DNA of 64,000 nt from Ailanthus altissimus (GCA_946807835.1 OX327697.1:635001-699000), one strand, 5' to 3'; positions 36,867 through 50,080 are shown, counted from the first letter of the stretch. Notes: generated by a model from the letters alone, not told the origin. Translations and numbers: made by a program.

Positions 36867-39719
36867 TGTAGTAACCAGTATCCACGACTGGTAAGAATAA
36901 GTATTTATATATGTATAAATATACGTATTTTATTTGTATGTTGGTGATACTTGAATTATATATTGTTATTAGTAATATTTTTATAGGTTAAGGATATACG
37001 ATTAGTATTGGGTTTATTTGTATGACTTTAGATTTATTTTAGGGACCAAATTGTTATACTTTGAAAGTTTTGGGGGCAAATTTGTAAATATCAAAAATTA
37101 GCCTCTTAGTATAAAAATACACTTTTAAACCCTAATTTACCATTTTTAGGTCGAGCTACCAATTTTAAGAGAGAGAAGAGAGAAATAGAGGAGAGAGAAA
37201 GAGGAGAAGAAGAAGAAAAAGAAGAAGAAATTAGAAATTTGAATTTCAAGAGGTATATCATACGTATTTCTCAATTTATTGGTATTAATTAAGTTAATTC
37301 CTTTAAGTTTTGATTTCTGAAAATATGTATAATTGAGGATTTGTTGTGTATTTCGTAAGATCATATGAGAATTGATGATGATCTATAAGATAGTTTGATA
37401 AATCATGATGAATTATGGAATTTCTGCTGGATAACCTCTTGATCTAGGAATTTTATAAATTGTTGTGATTCGATTCTGGTTTTGAATTTTGAGTATATGA
37501 AATTAGACATGTTTAGGATCATCTGAGACTTTGAATCGACTGAAAATCTCGGAAATTGAATTTGTAGTGAATTTACCAAAATGACCTTGGAATTCTGGAA
37601 ATTTCCTGTGTAAACAGTATGATACAGTGGAAAATAATTTTTGACCTGCTGAATGATCTTTAAAAATTACGAATTTGTGGAATATGATAATTTTATATGT
37701 CTAATATGATATACTCGGAATTGAGAATTTGGATCAATGTGGTTGAAGTGTTATGAATTTCTAAAGTGTATCAGCTCATTGTAGTATTTGATTAACAGAT
37801 TTTTAAAGTTATGAAATAAAATAGTTTTAAAATACTTTTGGCAGTTATTTGGAAGCCAAATATTTATCATGGACTGAGATATGTGTCAAGAGTAATTATG
37901 TGGTAGTTTTATAATTTTTGAGTTAGTATATGATTTTATAAAATTGGGAGATTGAATACTGTTTAGTAAGTATCTTGATCCTGTCAGGTTTGTAGTTTGG
38001 ATTCGATGGTGTGTATGGAATGGATTGTGTAGGAATTTTGATATAATATTCATATATAAGAAGTATATATGAGTCAAGAATGATATATTCTGATTTCGGA
38101 GTAATTGGACATCATTTGATGTATTAGAAATTTTTGTTAAGTGTAAGTGGTCAGAATGACAGGTTTTGAGAAACCAAATATTTAGACCAATTTGATGTGA
38201 TAAATGCATTGTGTATAATTTTGTAAGCTATTTAAAGTATTTTGTGTGAATTGTGAGGCTTATAAAAGGATTGATCTCCATTGATAGGTTAAGGAGATTT
38301 AAGCCTTGTAGCTGTAAGTGCTAAGAGGTAAGTATACTAGACTTACTACTGGAATCACAATAAACATAATAATTGTTTTGTATGATTTTATAAATGGGGT
38401 TAAGAATATGTTTATGATATGTCAAAGTATATTTTGATATAAAATGTGAAAGACATATGTTTATGAATGTGAGCATTGACATTGAGCATGGGCATACATG
38501 TGTTTTTGAAAGTGAGCTTTCAAAATGAAATGTGTTTAATAAAGAAAGCTTTGAAGTGTAATATGTCCATGAGAAACATTTTGTGTTTTGAGGGTACTTG
38601 AACTCACTGTTAACTTAGTAGGCATTTTATGTGATTTGTGGAGCCTTTATGTGTGGCCTTTCCTTTGGGATTGGTATATGTTATGTGTTCCGTATGTAGG
38701 GAGGATCCTATTGGTACCTAAAGGAAGTGTGAGTCATCACATTCGTGTGGTGGCGTATTGGTACATGTGAGAGGACTCACCGATGATCAGGGTGAGGGTT
38801 TGGCTTTTACCTTCGGGCATAAGCGTTATATATGTGTGATTTAAAGACCTCACTTGTACTATTCCTCTCATACGGTATGTCACCTACGAGTGACATTTGG
38901 CTCATTATGTGATATGTGATATGTAAGTCCTACTAAGTAGTAGTTGAGTGATGGTATTCCTATTATGTGTTTTGAAAGAATGTGTAAGCGCTTACATGAT
39001 ATGTGATTTGATAAGATTATGATTTTGATTGATCACAGCATATCATACATATGCATTGTGTACATATATGTATTTGTATTTGATATATGAAAAATTAGTA
39101 TGCTTACTGAGTTTTATACTCATTATAGTTTATGGTGATTTCAGGTAAATAAGGTGCATGTGGGCTTAGCGGATTTGGCAAGGCTTCTGCTGTTCCTTGG
39201 GTTCCCTAAGTTGCTAGGTTGTTGTGTGTTTCATTTGGGGACACGTGGGATAGGATATTTGGTTTGTCCCTATTGAATAAATACTTATGTATTATTTCAT
39301 TGTGTGTGGATTGGATTTGGTTTAAGTTTTATAAAGTGTGGTTATTGGATGATTTTAAGTAAGAATTTGCAATGGATATATTCTGGGCTCCCGGTAACAA
39401 AGTTGCTACTGGTGACGTAGTAGAGTGTTAATCTCTGAGAAAACTCTGCGTATCTCCGGTTTAATAATTGTCCCAGTCATAATTCAATTGCTATAATTCT
39501 GAAAGAAATTGAAATGAATGTTTAAATATTGTCAAGAGAAGTTTATACTTATATGTTAGGTTAAGGTTGATTTTAGTGTTGAACTTACTAGCAACTTGCT
39601 AAGGATTTCTGTGTTGAATGAAAGTTGAAAATTTTGTGTAATATTATTTATGAGTGCACATGCAGTGAATGAATGTAAGTGATGTCGTGTGTCGGATCTT
39701 TTGGGTCTGGGGCGTGACA
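36867..39719 (+). repeat. 3' LTR of the chromovirus
   Basis: 2853 bp, same ends as the 5' LTR. By eye, two substitutions relative to the 5' LTR (in the first 300 bp: AATTTGTAAAT against AATTTATAAAT, and TTTACCATT against TTTATCATT) and one 22-bp unit fewer in the GAGA tract. Confidence 0.95.
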
Positions 39720-39724
39720 TGAGT

Positions 39725-41521
39725 GATCATAAATTTGTCTTATAGACTTAGCGAGTTCTATGAACTTTTATTTCTGTTCTTACTTTTTAAGATTTGTTTT
39801 TCTTTTTTAATTAATTATTTCTTTTTTCACTATAAATAACACATAAAATAATATTTGATACTTTTTATGCTTCATTTAAAAGTCAATCGTAGGATATCTT
39901 CACTTGGCCTCGTATTAAATCAACAATCGCCATCGCATTTCTAAATTTTTGAAAAGTCTACAACGTGTCCCATATTATTAATTTTTTTTTTGGATACGAT
40001 TACTTTTTTCTGTTAAAAATTAACAAATTAGGAGTAAGAATGTAATTAAATATATATAATTGAACAAAAAAAACTAATTTATAATCTTATGTAAAATATC
40101 AAAAAACCCTTGAAAAATATATAAAAATTATCTTTTTTTTTTTTTCCTCTCTTTGTGTTTCTTCTTTCTCTTCCTACTTCCAACAATGGTGGCTAAAAAA
40201 TGACCGCTATGGTAAGCTCACATTGTCATGCAATAGTATTGCACAACCTTCATACAATTAACATTAGGCTTTACACAACCGTCAAGTGAACCATACGATA
40301 TCCTTATGTGTTTCATGTAATGACCGAGCAAGGTCGCGCAAGGGTGGTACGTGACCTTGCCTAGCCATTTATGATTAAATTTTATTTTTATTTTTTTTAT
40401 TTTTTATTTTTTAATCAAATATCTCATTTTTACTTTTATTTAAGATTTGTTTTATTTTAATTTTGATTTGTAAAATGGTGGGCATAATTGATGTAATGGG
40501 TAGTTTATGAGATAAATTTTAATTTATAGAGTGAATTTTTGTTAGTTAGAGTTAATTTGTAGAGAAATCTATACTTTCCATTTTAGATGTTTTGTATGAA
40601 AGAAGAAAATGAGAAAAAGAGGAGATAGATGAATAAATAAGAAATTTATGTTAAGGTCATTTTTGCCTTTTTACTTCTAGTATACATCATATCAAGGGTA
40701 AAAAGGTATTTTTCGCAGTCAATCAGAGTCAATTACTTTAACTTCTTGTATATATAACAACGTGGAGGTGCATTTCAGGCTTTTCAAAAAATTTGGGGAG
40801 ACAACGAGGTTTGTCAATTTAATATGGGGATGGTTTTAAAGATTTTATTATTATTAATAATTGATAATTATTCTCGGGTGAGAAATAATTGTAGAACTTA
40901 TTTCGCTTTAATAATAATTATATGAATATCTATTAAAAATTAATATTATTATAATATATTAAATTTGTAAGGTTATATTAATAATTATGGCTGGCTTATA
41001 ATTATAATTTTAAATTTAAAAAAAAATTAATAACGAATTTGTTGAAGAAGTGAGTTAACTGAATATTTTGGTAGTTCAAATAACTCCATCCAAAGAGAAA
41101 ATATATCTCAAAATATACACGAGGGGATTGAATTTGAAAACACTTATCTACAGTACGGTACAATTAAACATTTTAAAGATGATTACAACTTTTTTCTAAA
41201 CATTTTCTGTTGATTTAAAACTAATTTCCATAGTTATAATCAAATACTATCTTTAAAAGCATCCTTGAAGAAAGACCTTTTGTATTTTACTTGTGAAATA
41301 AAAATTTAAACTAAAATCGGGAGCAAAATTAAACCCTTTATCTTACCATGCCTTCTTTTTCTTTCGTTTTAAAAAAAAAATTATTTCTCAATTTTGAGCA
41401 TTTAAATCAAAAGATTAGGTAAAAAAATAAATAAATGGCCACTAAAAATAAGCAAAATTTCATGTTTCTTCATGGCATCTTATAGACCTTCCATGTCCTG
41501 TTGGAGGCAGCAACATCTCAG

Positions 41522-41572
<51 letters not shown>

Positions 41573-42092
41573 CTTTTTAAAGATTTGAATGAGTATGAGA
41601 AATCTTATCCAATGACTAATCCTTAATTCCTTATTCCCTATATACTCGAATTTGGGTGACCATAGGCACAAAACACATTCACAATCAATCGAGCTATGCC
41701 TAGGACATCTGAGCAATAAAACATGTTATAGCAAAACACAAAATAAACTAGCCTCTCTAAAGCATCAGTGATATTGAGTAAATAAAATTAGGCCGCAATT
41801 TAATACCATTATTGAGGTTTCTAATAACTATACCAATTGATTGACCAATATAACTTTTCTATCTAAAAGCTTAGAGGATGCTGACAGGAAACAGCAGAAT
41901 CTAATGGGAAATGGAAGAAGAATGATCGGGGAATGCAGAGTTACTAAATATCTGTTGTATATCTCATACTATGAAGCCAGAGGTGGCGGGTTAAGGTACT
42001 CAAGAACATGAAAAAGATGAGAAGTTTTTAGATCGCACCCATAATGTCCAACATTCTTCCTGGTTGGAGATGCGCAACAGTCGCCTGCACTG
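39725..42092. other. Spacer between chromovirus and coiled-coil gene, with (AT)n
   Basis: AT-rich, no gene. A (AT)22 microsatellite lies at 41527-41570. The right end (about 41950-42092) is the probable 3' UTR of the minus-strand coiled-coil gene. Confidence 0.5.
41527..41570. repeat. (AT)22 microsatellite
   Basis: Uninterrupted AT dinucleotides. Confidence 0.95.
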
Positions 42093-45000
42093 TCACCATC
42101 TTTTTCCAGATAAAGATATAAGCTGCACGAAAGATGAATGAGAAGATGAGATTAGGAGAGTTTCATTATTGGGCAATATTGGATATTAACAAATATCGGT
42201 TCAAAACCATTATCTGTGTATCTTGGATTTCACATATTTTTTGCAAATAAAAGGGCACGAGTCTGTCTTCAAATTATTATAATTATCAAAGTTAGAAATT
42301 TGCTGGAAAGGATATTTCTTTGGTTTTCAAAATCAATGTTATAGTTGTTCTAGCTTGCTCACCAAACTTACAACCAATGTCTCATTATATAGAGTTTCTA
42401 CTAATAATCACACGCACTACATAACTACTATTAAGAGTTATAAGCATAAAGGTAGCACCACTACTACTGCTAACTCATAACAATAAAGACAAAAGACAAG
42501 TCACATATACTGCAAGAACAACACAAAGGAAAACTCCCATAATTAGGACCACATCTTGCAGTTAAAGGCAGACAAAAGTGACAGACTCACGTGACGACTC
42601 ATTCAACAAAAAGATTGGCTTGATGGCTTGAGGCTTTGGTGTCCAGCTTTTCTAATTCTGATGTTTCACGTAATTCAACATCCCCTCTCAAGCTTAATGT
42701 TCTTGGATGAACATTAAACTTGCTTCTCAGATGGTTGAATCTATCAAAGATGAGTTGCTTGGTTAAAATGTCAGCTAGTTGGTTCAGGCTAAGAACAAAG
42801 TAGATTTTCAATTCTCCAGTTCTCACTTTATCTCTTATGAAATGAATGTCAATTTCTACGTGCTTAGTCTTGGCAGAGTAAAGTGGATTTAAGCTCAATG
42901 AGGCTCAAATTACTGGATTTGTTTTTTTTAGTTCTAACTCTTGAATCAGTGACATGATCCAAGTGAGTTCTGCACTTGCATTTGCCAATGTTCTATACAC
43001 TCATTCTGCACTTGATCTAGCAACAACTTGTTGCTTTTTTAAACTCTAGGATATCAGGCTTTGTCCTAAGAATATAAGATAGCCTCCAACTGATCTTTTG
43101 TTATCAATGTCACATCCCTAATCAACATCAGAAAATGCAGTTAGTTCTAATGCTTCTGGTTTCTTGAGCTCCAAGCCATAATCCCTAATTTCTTTAAGAT
43201 ATCTTAAGACTCTCTTGCAAGCAATCTAATGTAATCAAGTAGACTACTCATGAACTGACTTAATTTGTTGACTAAAAAAGCAAGTTCTGGTCTGGTTAGT
43301 GTGACATACTATAGGCTTCCAATGACACTTCTTTATAGTGTTAGGTTACTAAATTTCTTCCCATTCTCCTTTGTCAATTTGATGCCTGTACTTAGATGTG
43401 TAATGCTGCCATTGCAATTTGACATATTTGTTTTGCTCAAAAGATCAATAATATACTTAGCTTGTGATAGAAAAATTGAGTTTTGTGATCTAGTTACTTG
43501 AATTCCAAGAAAGAAGTGCAAATCTCCAAGGTCCTTGTGGGCAAAACACCTACTCAAATTGTCTATGAATTCTTGTGTTGTTCTGTCATTACTTCCAATG
43601 ATTATTATGTCATCAACATAGACTAGCAACAATGTCAACTCCTCTTTGTCCCTCTTGATAAATAGAAAGGTGTCTGACTTTGTTCCCTTGAAGCCCAACT
43701 CATTAAAGATTTCTTTAGTTTCTCAAACCAAGCCCTTAGAGCCTATTTTCAGTCCATAGAGTTTTTTTCTCAACTTGCACACAAATTCTGACTTCTTTGC
43801 ATCTTCATAGCCTTCTAGTTAATTTATGTATACTTCCTATGTCAAATCACTATTAAAGAAGGCATTGTTTATGTCAATTTGCTTCAACTTCCAGTTATTC
43901 ATAAGGGTTAAAGTCAGAACAATTCTGATTGTACATGACTTCACTATAGGACTGAAAGTTTCATTGAAATCTAACCCACAAGTCTGGTGTTGTTTCTCTC
44001 TACTGTACCATCAGTTTTGTGTTTAATTTTGAAGATTCATTTATTTCTCACTATTCTCATCTTTGGTTTGTAAAGCATGTTTTTTACTTCTAATGAGAGC
44101 ATTTTACTTTTCCTGCTCTTTTCCTATTTTCATCTTGAAGTGCTTTTTCAATTGACTCTAAAGTGGATTGAGAATTTGATTCTATGCTCATATACACTTT
44201 AAGTTTGAATATACCACCAGTCTTTGATCTTATGATCATGTGATTAGTGGACAAAGTGTTTTGGTTTTGTGATACTGTTGGGATGTTTGACTCTGCTAAG
44301 ATTTGGTCTAGTGTGTTTGGTGGCTCAATGTTTTGGTTTTTATGGTGTTGTGGATAATGATCTTCATTAAGTTCTTAGTGTGTCAAGGACTTAAGGGTGC
44401 TCGTTGTTCTTGGTGCAGTGCTTGTGAGGTGTTCATTTTCAACTACACATGGACTAATATTATTTGATTCAAATGGTTTTTTCAAGTAGATTACCTGCTG
44501 ATCTATGACTCTGGACTCAATGAGTGTGTCTTGATTAGTTGTCTTGAACTCATGATTTGAATAGAAAGAGAAAGATTTTTCATTGAATATGACATGTCTT
44601 GCAATGAAAATCTTTCCATATGGATGTTGACACATAACTTTTATGCTTTAGGTTGTACCCTATAAAGACATATCTTAAGGTGTGAAAGTTGAATTTGTTT
44701 TTGTTGTATGATCTCCAAGTAAAGATAGCATTCACATCCAAAGAATTTGATTAGTGAGTAATCAAGTGGATGTCCAAAGAGATTTTCATATGGGGAAATG
44801 TTTCCCAATTTTTTGGATGGTAGCTTATTAATGAGATAGGCTACAGTATGTACAACTTCCCCCCAATATCTGAGGCATATCGGTTTGTGCCGATAATGTG
44901 AGTGTTGTTTCTATTAAATGTCTATGTTTTCTTTCTATTTTCTCATTTTGGTGGTATGTACGAGCACATGAATATCTGTGTGTGATTCCTTCAAATTTTA

Positions 45001-48000
45001 GGTATTTTCAAAAGCCCTAAACTCTTCTTCCATGTCACTATGAATCGCTTTGATTTTATTATCAGTTAACTTCTCAACTTGGATTTTATAGTGAATAAAG
45101 GTTTCTAGGGCTTCTGACTTATTAGTCAAGGGATATATCCAAGTGAGACTTGTATAATCATCAACTATGACCATGTAGTATTTGTATCATTTGGTAAATG
45201 GTAATAGAGCAGGTCCTCAAAGGTCAGTGTGAACAAACTCAAGAAGGTTCTTGGTCTTGGTTTTTGTTTCTTTGAATGGCAGTTTATGCAATTTGCCATA
45301 TTGGCATGCTGAGCAAAAAGGAAATTTGAAAACTATAGTGTTTTCATTGATATTAAGAGAAGTAGTACATTTGGATAGAATTTCCTTGAGAACCACTACA
45401 TTTGGATATCCTAGTCTTCTATATAAGATTTATAATTCATGATTAGGTCACAAGATGTTGATTTCATATCTTTGCTTGACTCTAGACTTTGTGACCAACT
45501 CTCATAAAAAACTCAAAAACAAAAGGAAAAAATGGACTTTGGACCAGTAGCTGTTAAGGCAACATTTGCTGAAGACTCTTGACTTGACAATAAACTTGAC
45601 TGATTTGAGGACTTAGTTTCACACTACAATTGATATCAACCAACTTTAACCACTCTCAAAAGTATCACATTCCCCTGTTTCTTGCCCTTCACAGCACATT
45701 GAAACTTGTTAAACACAACAGTAATATCATTAACCTTGACTAATATTTTGATGAGATTTTTAGTGATATTTGGCACAAACAAAACTTCATTCAAGTGCAA
45801 GTGTTTGGTGTGTGGATTATGTAGATTGGTGAGGCAAGTATAACTAATGTGTGTAATGAGCAAGTTATGACCATTACCTACTGTGAGCTTTTGGTTGCCT
45901 TTGTATTGGTTTCTAAGATTCAAATTGTTCAGGTTATTGATTACACGGTTGGTTGCCCACTGTCAAGGTACCAGCTTGAGTCTTCTTCATTTCCAGCTGC
46001 TGCTACATAGGCTTTCCTGGGCTAATGGTTTGCAATCACCCTTGGCACAAAGTTTTTCTTGAATCTATGCTAACATTTTGTAGCAGTATGTTTGGGCCTG
46101 AAGCAAATTTGACAGACAACATTTGAGTCCTTGTTGTCAGCTTCTTGAACTTTCCCTTTGCCTTTAAAATTTTCAGTATTTGAATAGCCACTATTTGAGT
46201 TGTTGTTTAGAGAGTTTGAAGCATGAAAGTTTCCTCTTTTCCCTACTAGTTCTTTTTCTGATTCCAATTGATTTGTGTAAAGTTGGCATTGCAACTTATT
46301 GGTGCTTCATAGAGACCTTCAACTGAGTTTTGCTCCAATCTGTGCTCTTGATTGAGTTGCATGGCATATACATCAATAAGTGGCAGTTTTTCAATCCTTG
46401 AAGTGACATTCACATAGATAGGGTCATATACATTTCCTAATCCCCCAAGAATATAATCTACCAAATCAGTTATTGCACTTCCTGCACGCCTAAGTGCCTC
46501 TGCTAACCCTTTCATCTTCATATAGTACTAAGTGATAGTAATGGATCCCTTTTCGGTAGTTTAAATCAGGCTTTTCAAGTGTATGATTCTGGCTTTTGAA
46601 TGTGATGCAAAAAGACTTTCAAGGGTTGTCCAGAGTTGGTAAGAGTTAGTGCATTCAATGACTACCCCTATCATTCCCTCAAATAGAGATGAAAGTAACC
46701 AGCTCACCAGATTTTGGTCTTGTCTCAACCAAATCTGAGATTTTGGATTTTCAGTGGTGATGATGGTGTTGTCATCATCCACCTTGATATTTTGTTGCCT
46801 TAGACATGATTTGCTTCCATCTATGAAGCTCATCAGGCCATTGGCCCTTATACTAGGTATAACTTAAGACTTCCATAGCAAATAGTTAGAATATATGAGT
46901 TTGATAAGTGTTGAGAACACAAATGAATTCAAATGCATACTGCTTTGTTGGATTGTGGCATTCGGTGATGCATTTTAAGTTGTTAAGCTTAATGCCATCT
47001 TAAACGGCTCTAATACCAAGTTAGAAACTTGCTAGAAAGGATATTATTTGTATTTCAAAATCAATGTTACAGTTGTTCTAGCTTGCTCATTGAACTTACA
47101 GCCAACAACTCATTATATAGAGCTTTTACCAACAATCACATCCACTACATTAACTACTACTAAAAGTTATATGCATAAAGGTAGGACCACTACTACCACA
47201 AACGCCTAAAGACAAAGACAAAAATCACATGTACTGCAACAACACAAAGGAAACTTCCATTATTAGGACGACATTCTGTAGTTAAAGACAAAGACAAAAG
47301 TAACAGACTCATGTAATGACTCATTCAACAAAGAGATGGGCCTGGTGGCTTGAGGTTTCAGTGTCCAGGTTATCAACCGAACATTGACTAATTCAAATTC
47401 ATCTTCATTCAGATAGACACACTGTTTTCTGCATTCCTTGGCACACGATTCAATTTGTTCAGCGATACATGAAATCATGCAAGTTATGCCTTTTTAGATG
47501 CAGCCTAAGACACGGGAAATGAGAAAAGGGAACCAACCTGATGGGCAACCTGAGCCACTCGCCGGCTGTCCCTAGATGATTCATTTATCAAGGTAGATTT
47601 TTCAGAATCTTGTGCATCGTTTTGTTTCTCTGCTGCCCTTCTCTTTACAATGGTCTTGTCAGGAGAAGTGTTTTCACTAGAGTTGCTCAGGAATTCCTTC
47701 TTGCGTTTTCTCTGAAAAGTGTATTTAAGAACCCTATTGCAATCTGGTATCCTTGGAGATCCATCTGTCTCTACAGCTGACTTGGCATCCTTGGAGTCAG
47801 AAAGTACTGGTTCATTAAGCACCTCATGGCTCAATTCAGAACAGATAAGCATTGAATTTTCTACTAGATCACTTTCTGGCTTTACCAATGCAGACTCATC
47901 TCTCAACTCCTTATCCTTTTCTTCAGTTTTCTGAACAAGTCTAGATTTATTAAGTACCTTAACACTCACAGTAACATTTGTAGATCCTGATACAGGATTC

Positions 48001-50080
48001 ACACCACTTCTAATTAATGTCAACCCTGGATCTAAACGGGGCAATGGCTTCATCTTAGCCTCATTCTCAGCTGTCTTCATTCCATCTTCACCAAATTTAA
48101 CATTCCCATGTATCGCAAATGAATAAATCACACCACAGTTAACAACAGAAGATGGCTGACAAGGTTTGATGAGGTGATCAGGAGAAGACAGGAATGAGGT
48201 AACAGCAGCATCCCTAGTTTGGACTCTCATATTTTCTTTCCCTTTTTGACTGATCTTAGTTTCCTCTTCATTGAAGCTTCTCTTGTGCAACAATTTTTCA
48301 TCGAAGTCACTACAATTTTTTCCATTATCTGTATTAACAACCTTGAAGGAAGGTAGAGTATTTGCACTTTCCTCAGATCTAACATTCCCATTGACCGAGT
48401 ATGATTTACACTGGGAAGGAAGAGAAGATAAGCAACAGCGTTTCTTGGGCTGACCAGGACGAGACTTGCGTACAGCAGCTTTGACTTTCCCAAAACGAGT
48501 CTTCCTTCTTCGCGAAGTGCGAACCTTAGTAGGCTTCCTTACTTCTCCTCCAGAAGATTTCCCTATTACGTCTACAATTTTTGGTTTAGGGGTGGGTGCA
48601 GTACAGTTTTCTACAACCTTATCACTTGTTTCAGTCATCAACTCATTCTTTGCTAGGGTATGTTGACCATCTTTATCACCCAATGGAGGCAATTTCACAT
48701 TCAGTAAATTTCTTTCAAACACATTAATTCTCTGAGACTGAGGACCTCCATTCCTGTACAGATCAAGCTCCTTACTTCTCATTGTTGTGGAGGTTAAGTC
48801 AGGAGTAACACTCGAATTCTCACTTCTTTGTGTTGTACTGCAGCACCTATTATCCAAAATTCTCAGATTCACTGGGTTGTTCTCCGTGTCAGAACTAGTC
48901 ACAGCTTCAAGTTGTGGGTTCAAATCTGAGGGCATGATTGGCCTAACCGTCACATTTACGTCAGTATATACATCTTCCTTTTTGATTTGTCCATTCAGAG
49001 GCTGCAGCGGATTGTTCCTTACCTTCACTAGTTTATCCCTAACCCATCTCAACTCCGATCTTAGATCTGTTATAACATCCTCTGCCTCATTGAGCTGTGC
49101 TTCAAGCTCATCGATCTTTCTTTGCTGGGTCATGGATGTTACCTCAGCTTCCTTCGTCTGTAAAGAAGCAAAATTTGTCAATGCAGAATCAAAAGCCAAA
49201 TATCTCTAAGTATATCAAGGCGGGAACTCCTAGTGAACTTCATGTTGTTCTTCAATATGACCACAGTGATATCTCTAGCTTACTAATTATAAATTTACTT
49301 TGATGTTGAAATACATGTAAACAAGTCATACAAAATCATGTCTGAAAATTATAATAAGCTCCCAAGCCAATCTTTGAAGTGAAGAAGAACACACCCATGC
49401 GAAACAAAGTAAAAACTAATATTAAAACAACAGAAGCCAATCATATTCCGAAAAAACAAAATAAATAAACCTAGCAAACAATGATACCCAACTAAAAACT
49501 TTCAAATCAATAGCTAATTAAGAAAAGAAAAGAACTCAAATTTTACAAAATAAAATTACACATTTCACAAATTAAACACTTTCATAAGAAACTAAAATCC
49601 AGTAGCTAATTAAGAACTATAACAACTCAAGCTCCAATCGACATTAGGTAAAACAAATGCTTTAATTCTTAAAATTGGGTTCACTTCCATCAACACTGGA
49701 TCGTATTGAACCATCTAATTACGTTTAGATCAAAATAAAAAAAAAATTAGATTTTTTTTTAAAAAAAATTCGATTTTGAGTGTTTTTAAATTTTACCGTT
49801 GAGTCGATCATCTGTTTCAACCGTACGAGCAATCGAAGTGCCTCGTCTTTGGTGCCAATCAGATCCTTCTCAAAACGCACCGCTTTGCGCTCCGACACTA
49901 TCATTCGAGCTGCCGCCTCTTTCGCCGTGTTCAAAATTATGTCCGCGTACGCCTTCTTCAGCGCCACCATTTTCTACAAAAACACCAAAATCAAAATCCA
50001 AAAAGCACTTTCAAAAATCACTTTCAGAGAAAGGATTTCAGAAATGACAAAAAAATAAAACAAACCTCTGATTCTTCCAT
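42093..50080 (-). CDS. Coiled-coil/basic plant protein of unknown function (four exons)
   Basis: Exons on the minus strand: 50066-50080, 49797-49973, 47538-49157 and 42093-42122. All introns are GT-AG, and the joined frame is 613 codons plus stop. Exon 1 is only 15 nt (MEESE). Exon 2 encodes KMVALKKAYADIILNTAKEA, a region I recognise as conserved in a plant family without assigned function. Exon 3 begins with a coiled coil (about residues 65-110, QQRKIDELEAQLNEAEDVI), then a Ser/Asn-rich low-complexity region with a strongly basic patch in the middle (TSRRRKTRFGKVKAAVRKSR), suggesting nuclear location. Exon 3 ends VAQVAHQ at a CAG/GTTGG donor. The 30-nt last exon encodes LISLSGKRW and stop, the ending typical of this family as I remember it. 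A copia element (C4) fills most of the last intron (42123-47537). All splice junctions are phase 0. If exon 4 were skipped, translation would run on to a stop at 47505. I give no symbol. Confidence 0.8.
42291..42637 (-). repeat. C4 3' LTR
   Basis: Aligns over its whole length with 47020-47366 (TTAGAAA...GCT, TATAGTTGTTCTAGCTTGCTC, CACTACTACTGC, GACTCATTCAACAAA, GTGTCCAG). The LTRs differ at many positions, so the insertion is old. Confidence 0.75.
42599..46833 (-). pseudogene. C4 copia gag-pol remnant
   Basis: Broken polyprotein. Pieces: gag at 46561-46833 and 46246-46521; a zinc knuckle CQICFRPKHTATKC at 46070-46294 (a variant CCHC); a protease/GAG-pre-integrase region at 45636-45923 (LHLNEVLFVPNITKNLIKI); an integrase-RT linker at 44375-44635 (GKIFIARHVIFNE); RT at 43333-43698 with VYVDDIIIIG, KDLGDLHFFLGIQV and FLSQAKYIIDLL; and an RNase H tail at 42599-42898 (KTKHVEIDIHFIRDKV, QLADILTKQL, LRSKFNV). 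Frameshifts and stops separate them; the YVDD catalytic motif itself is intact. Confidence 0.8.
47020..47366 (-). repeat. C4 5' LTR
   Basis: Partner of 42291-42637, directly beyond the primer-binding site. The overlapping 71-codon ORF (47263-47478) is part LTR, part intron and is not supported as an exon. Confidence 0.7.

Larger units (their letters stand above)
29389..39719 (+). mobile_element. Intact Ty3/gypsy chromovirus (Tekay/Del-like)
   Basis: A complete LTR retrotransposon of 10,331 bp. It is flanked by the exact 5-bp duplication TGAGT (29384-29388 and 39720-39724). The 5' LTR is 29389-32263 and the 3' LTR 36867-39719, both TG...CA. The primer-binding site is TGGTATCAGAGC (32272-32283), complementary to tRNA-iMet. 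A polypurine tract ends just before the 3' LTR. A single uninterrupted ORF encodes gag, protease, RT, RNase H, integrase and a C-terminal chromodomain-like segment. Lineage: LTRs near 2.9 kb plus the C-terminal [11 protein letters not shown]...YPHLF motif point to the Tekay/Del chromoviruses. By eye the LTRs differ at only two substitutions and one 22-bp repeat unit, so the insertion is very young. Confidence 0.95.
42291..47366 (-). mobile_element. Ty1/copia element C4 in the last intron of the coiled-coil gene
   Basis: Two LTRs of about 347 bp (42291-42637 and 47020-47366), reading TGGACAC...TTTCTAAC on the minus strand, flank copia remnants. The primer-binding site is the complement of 47007-47018 (TGGTATTAGAGC, one mismatch). 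Coding pieces from gag to RNase H are in order but broken. The element is in the same orientation as the host gene. The exact target duplication was not resolved: TTATCAA occurs near both outer edges, but with an offset. The gag style (LVSWLLSSLFE, SYQLWTTLESLFASHSKAR) is reminiscent of the Ale/Ivana group; this lineage call is tentative. Confidence 0.8.

Noticed and set aside
42281..47380. Target duplication TTATCAA for copia C4
   Set aside because: The word occurs near both outer edges but is offset from the LTR ends by different distances, so it cannot be called a duplication with confidence.
47263..47478. 71-codon minus ORF considered as an exon of the coiled-coil gene
   Set aside because: It overlaps the C4 LTR and lacks a suitable acceptor joining it to exon 3. 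The 30-nt exon at 42093-42122 gives the expected C-terminus instead.
48787..49209. 140-codon plus ORF
   Set aside because: Shadow of exon 3 of the minus-strand coiled-coil gene.
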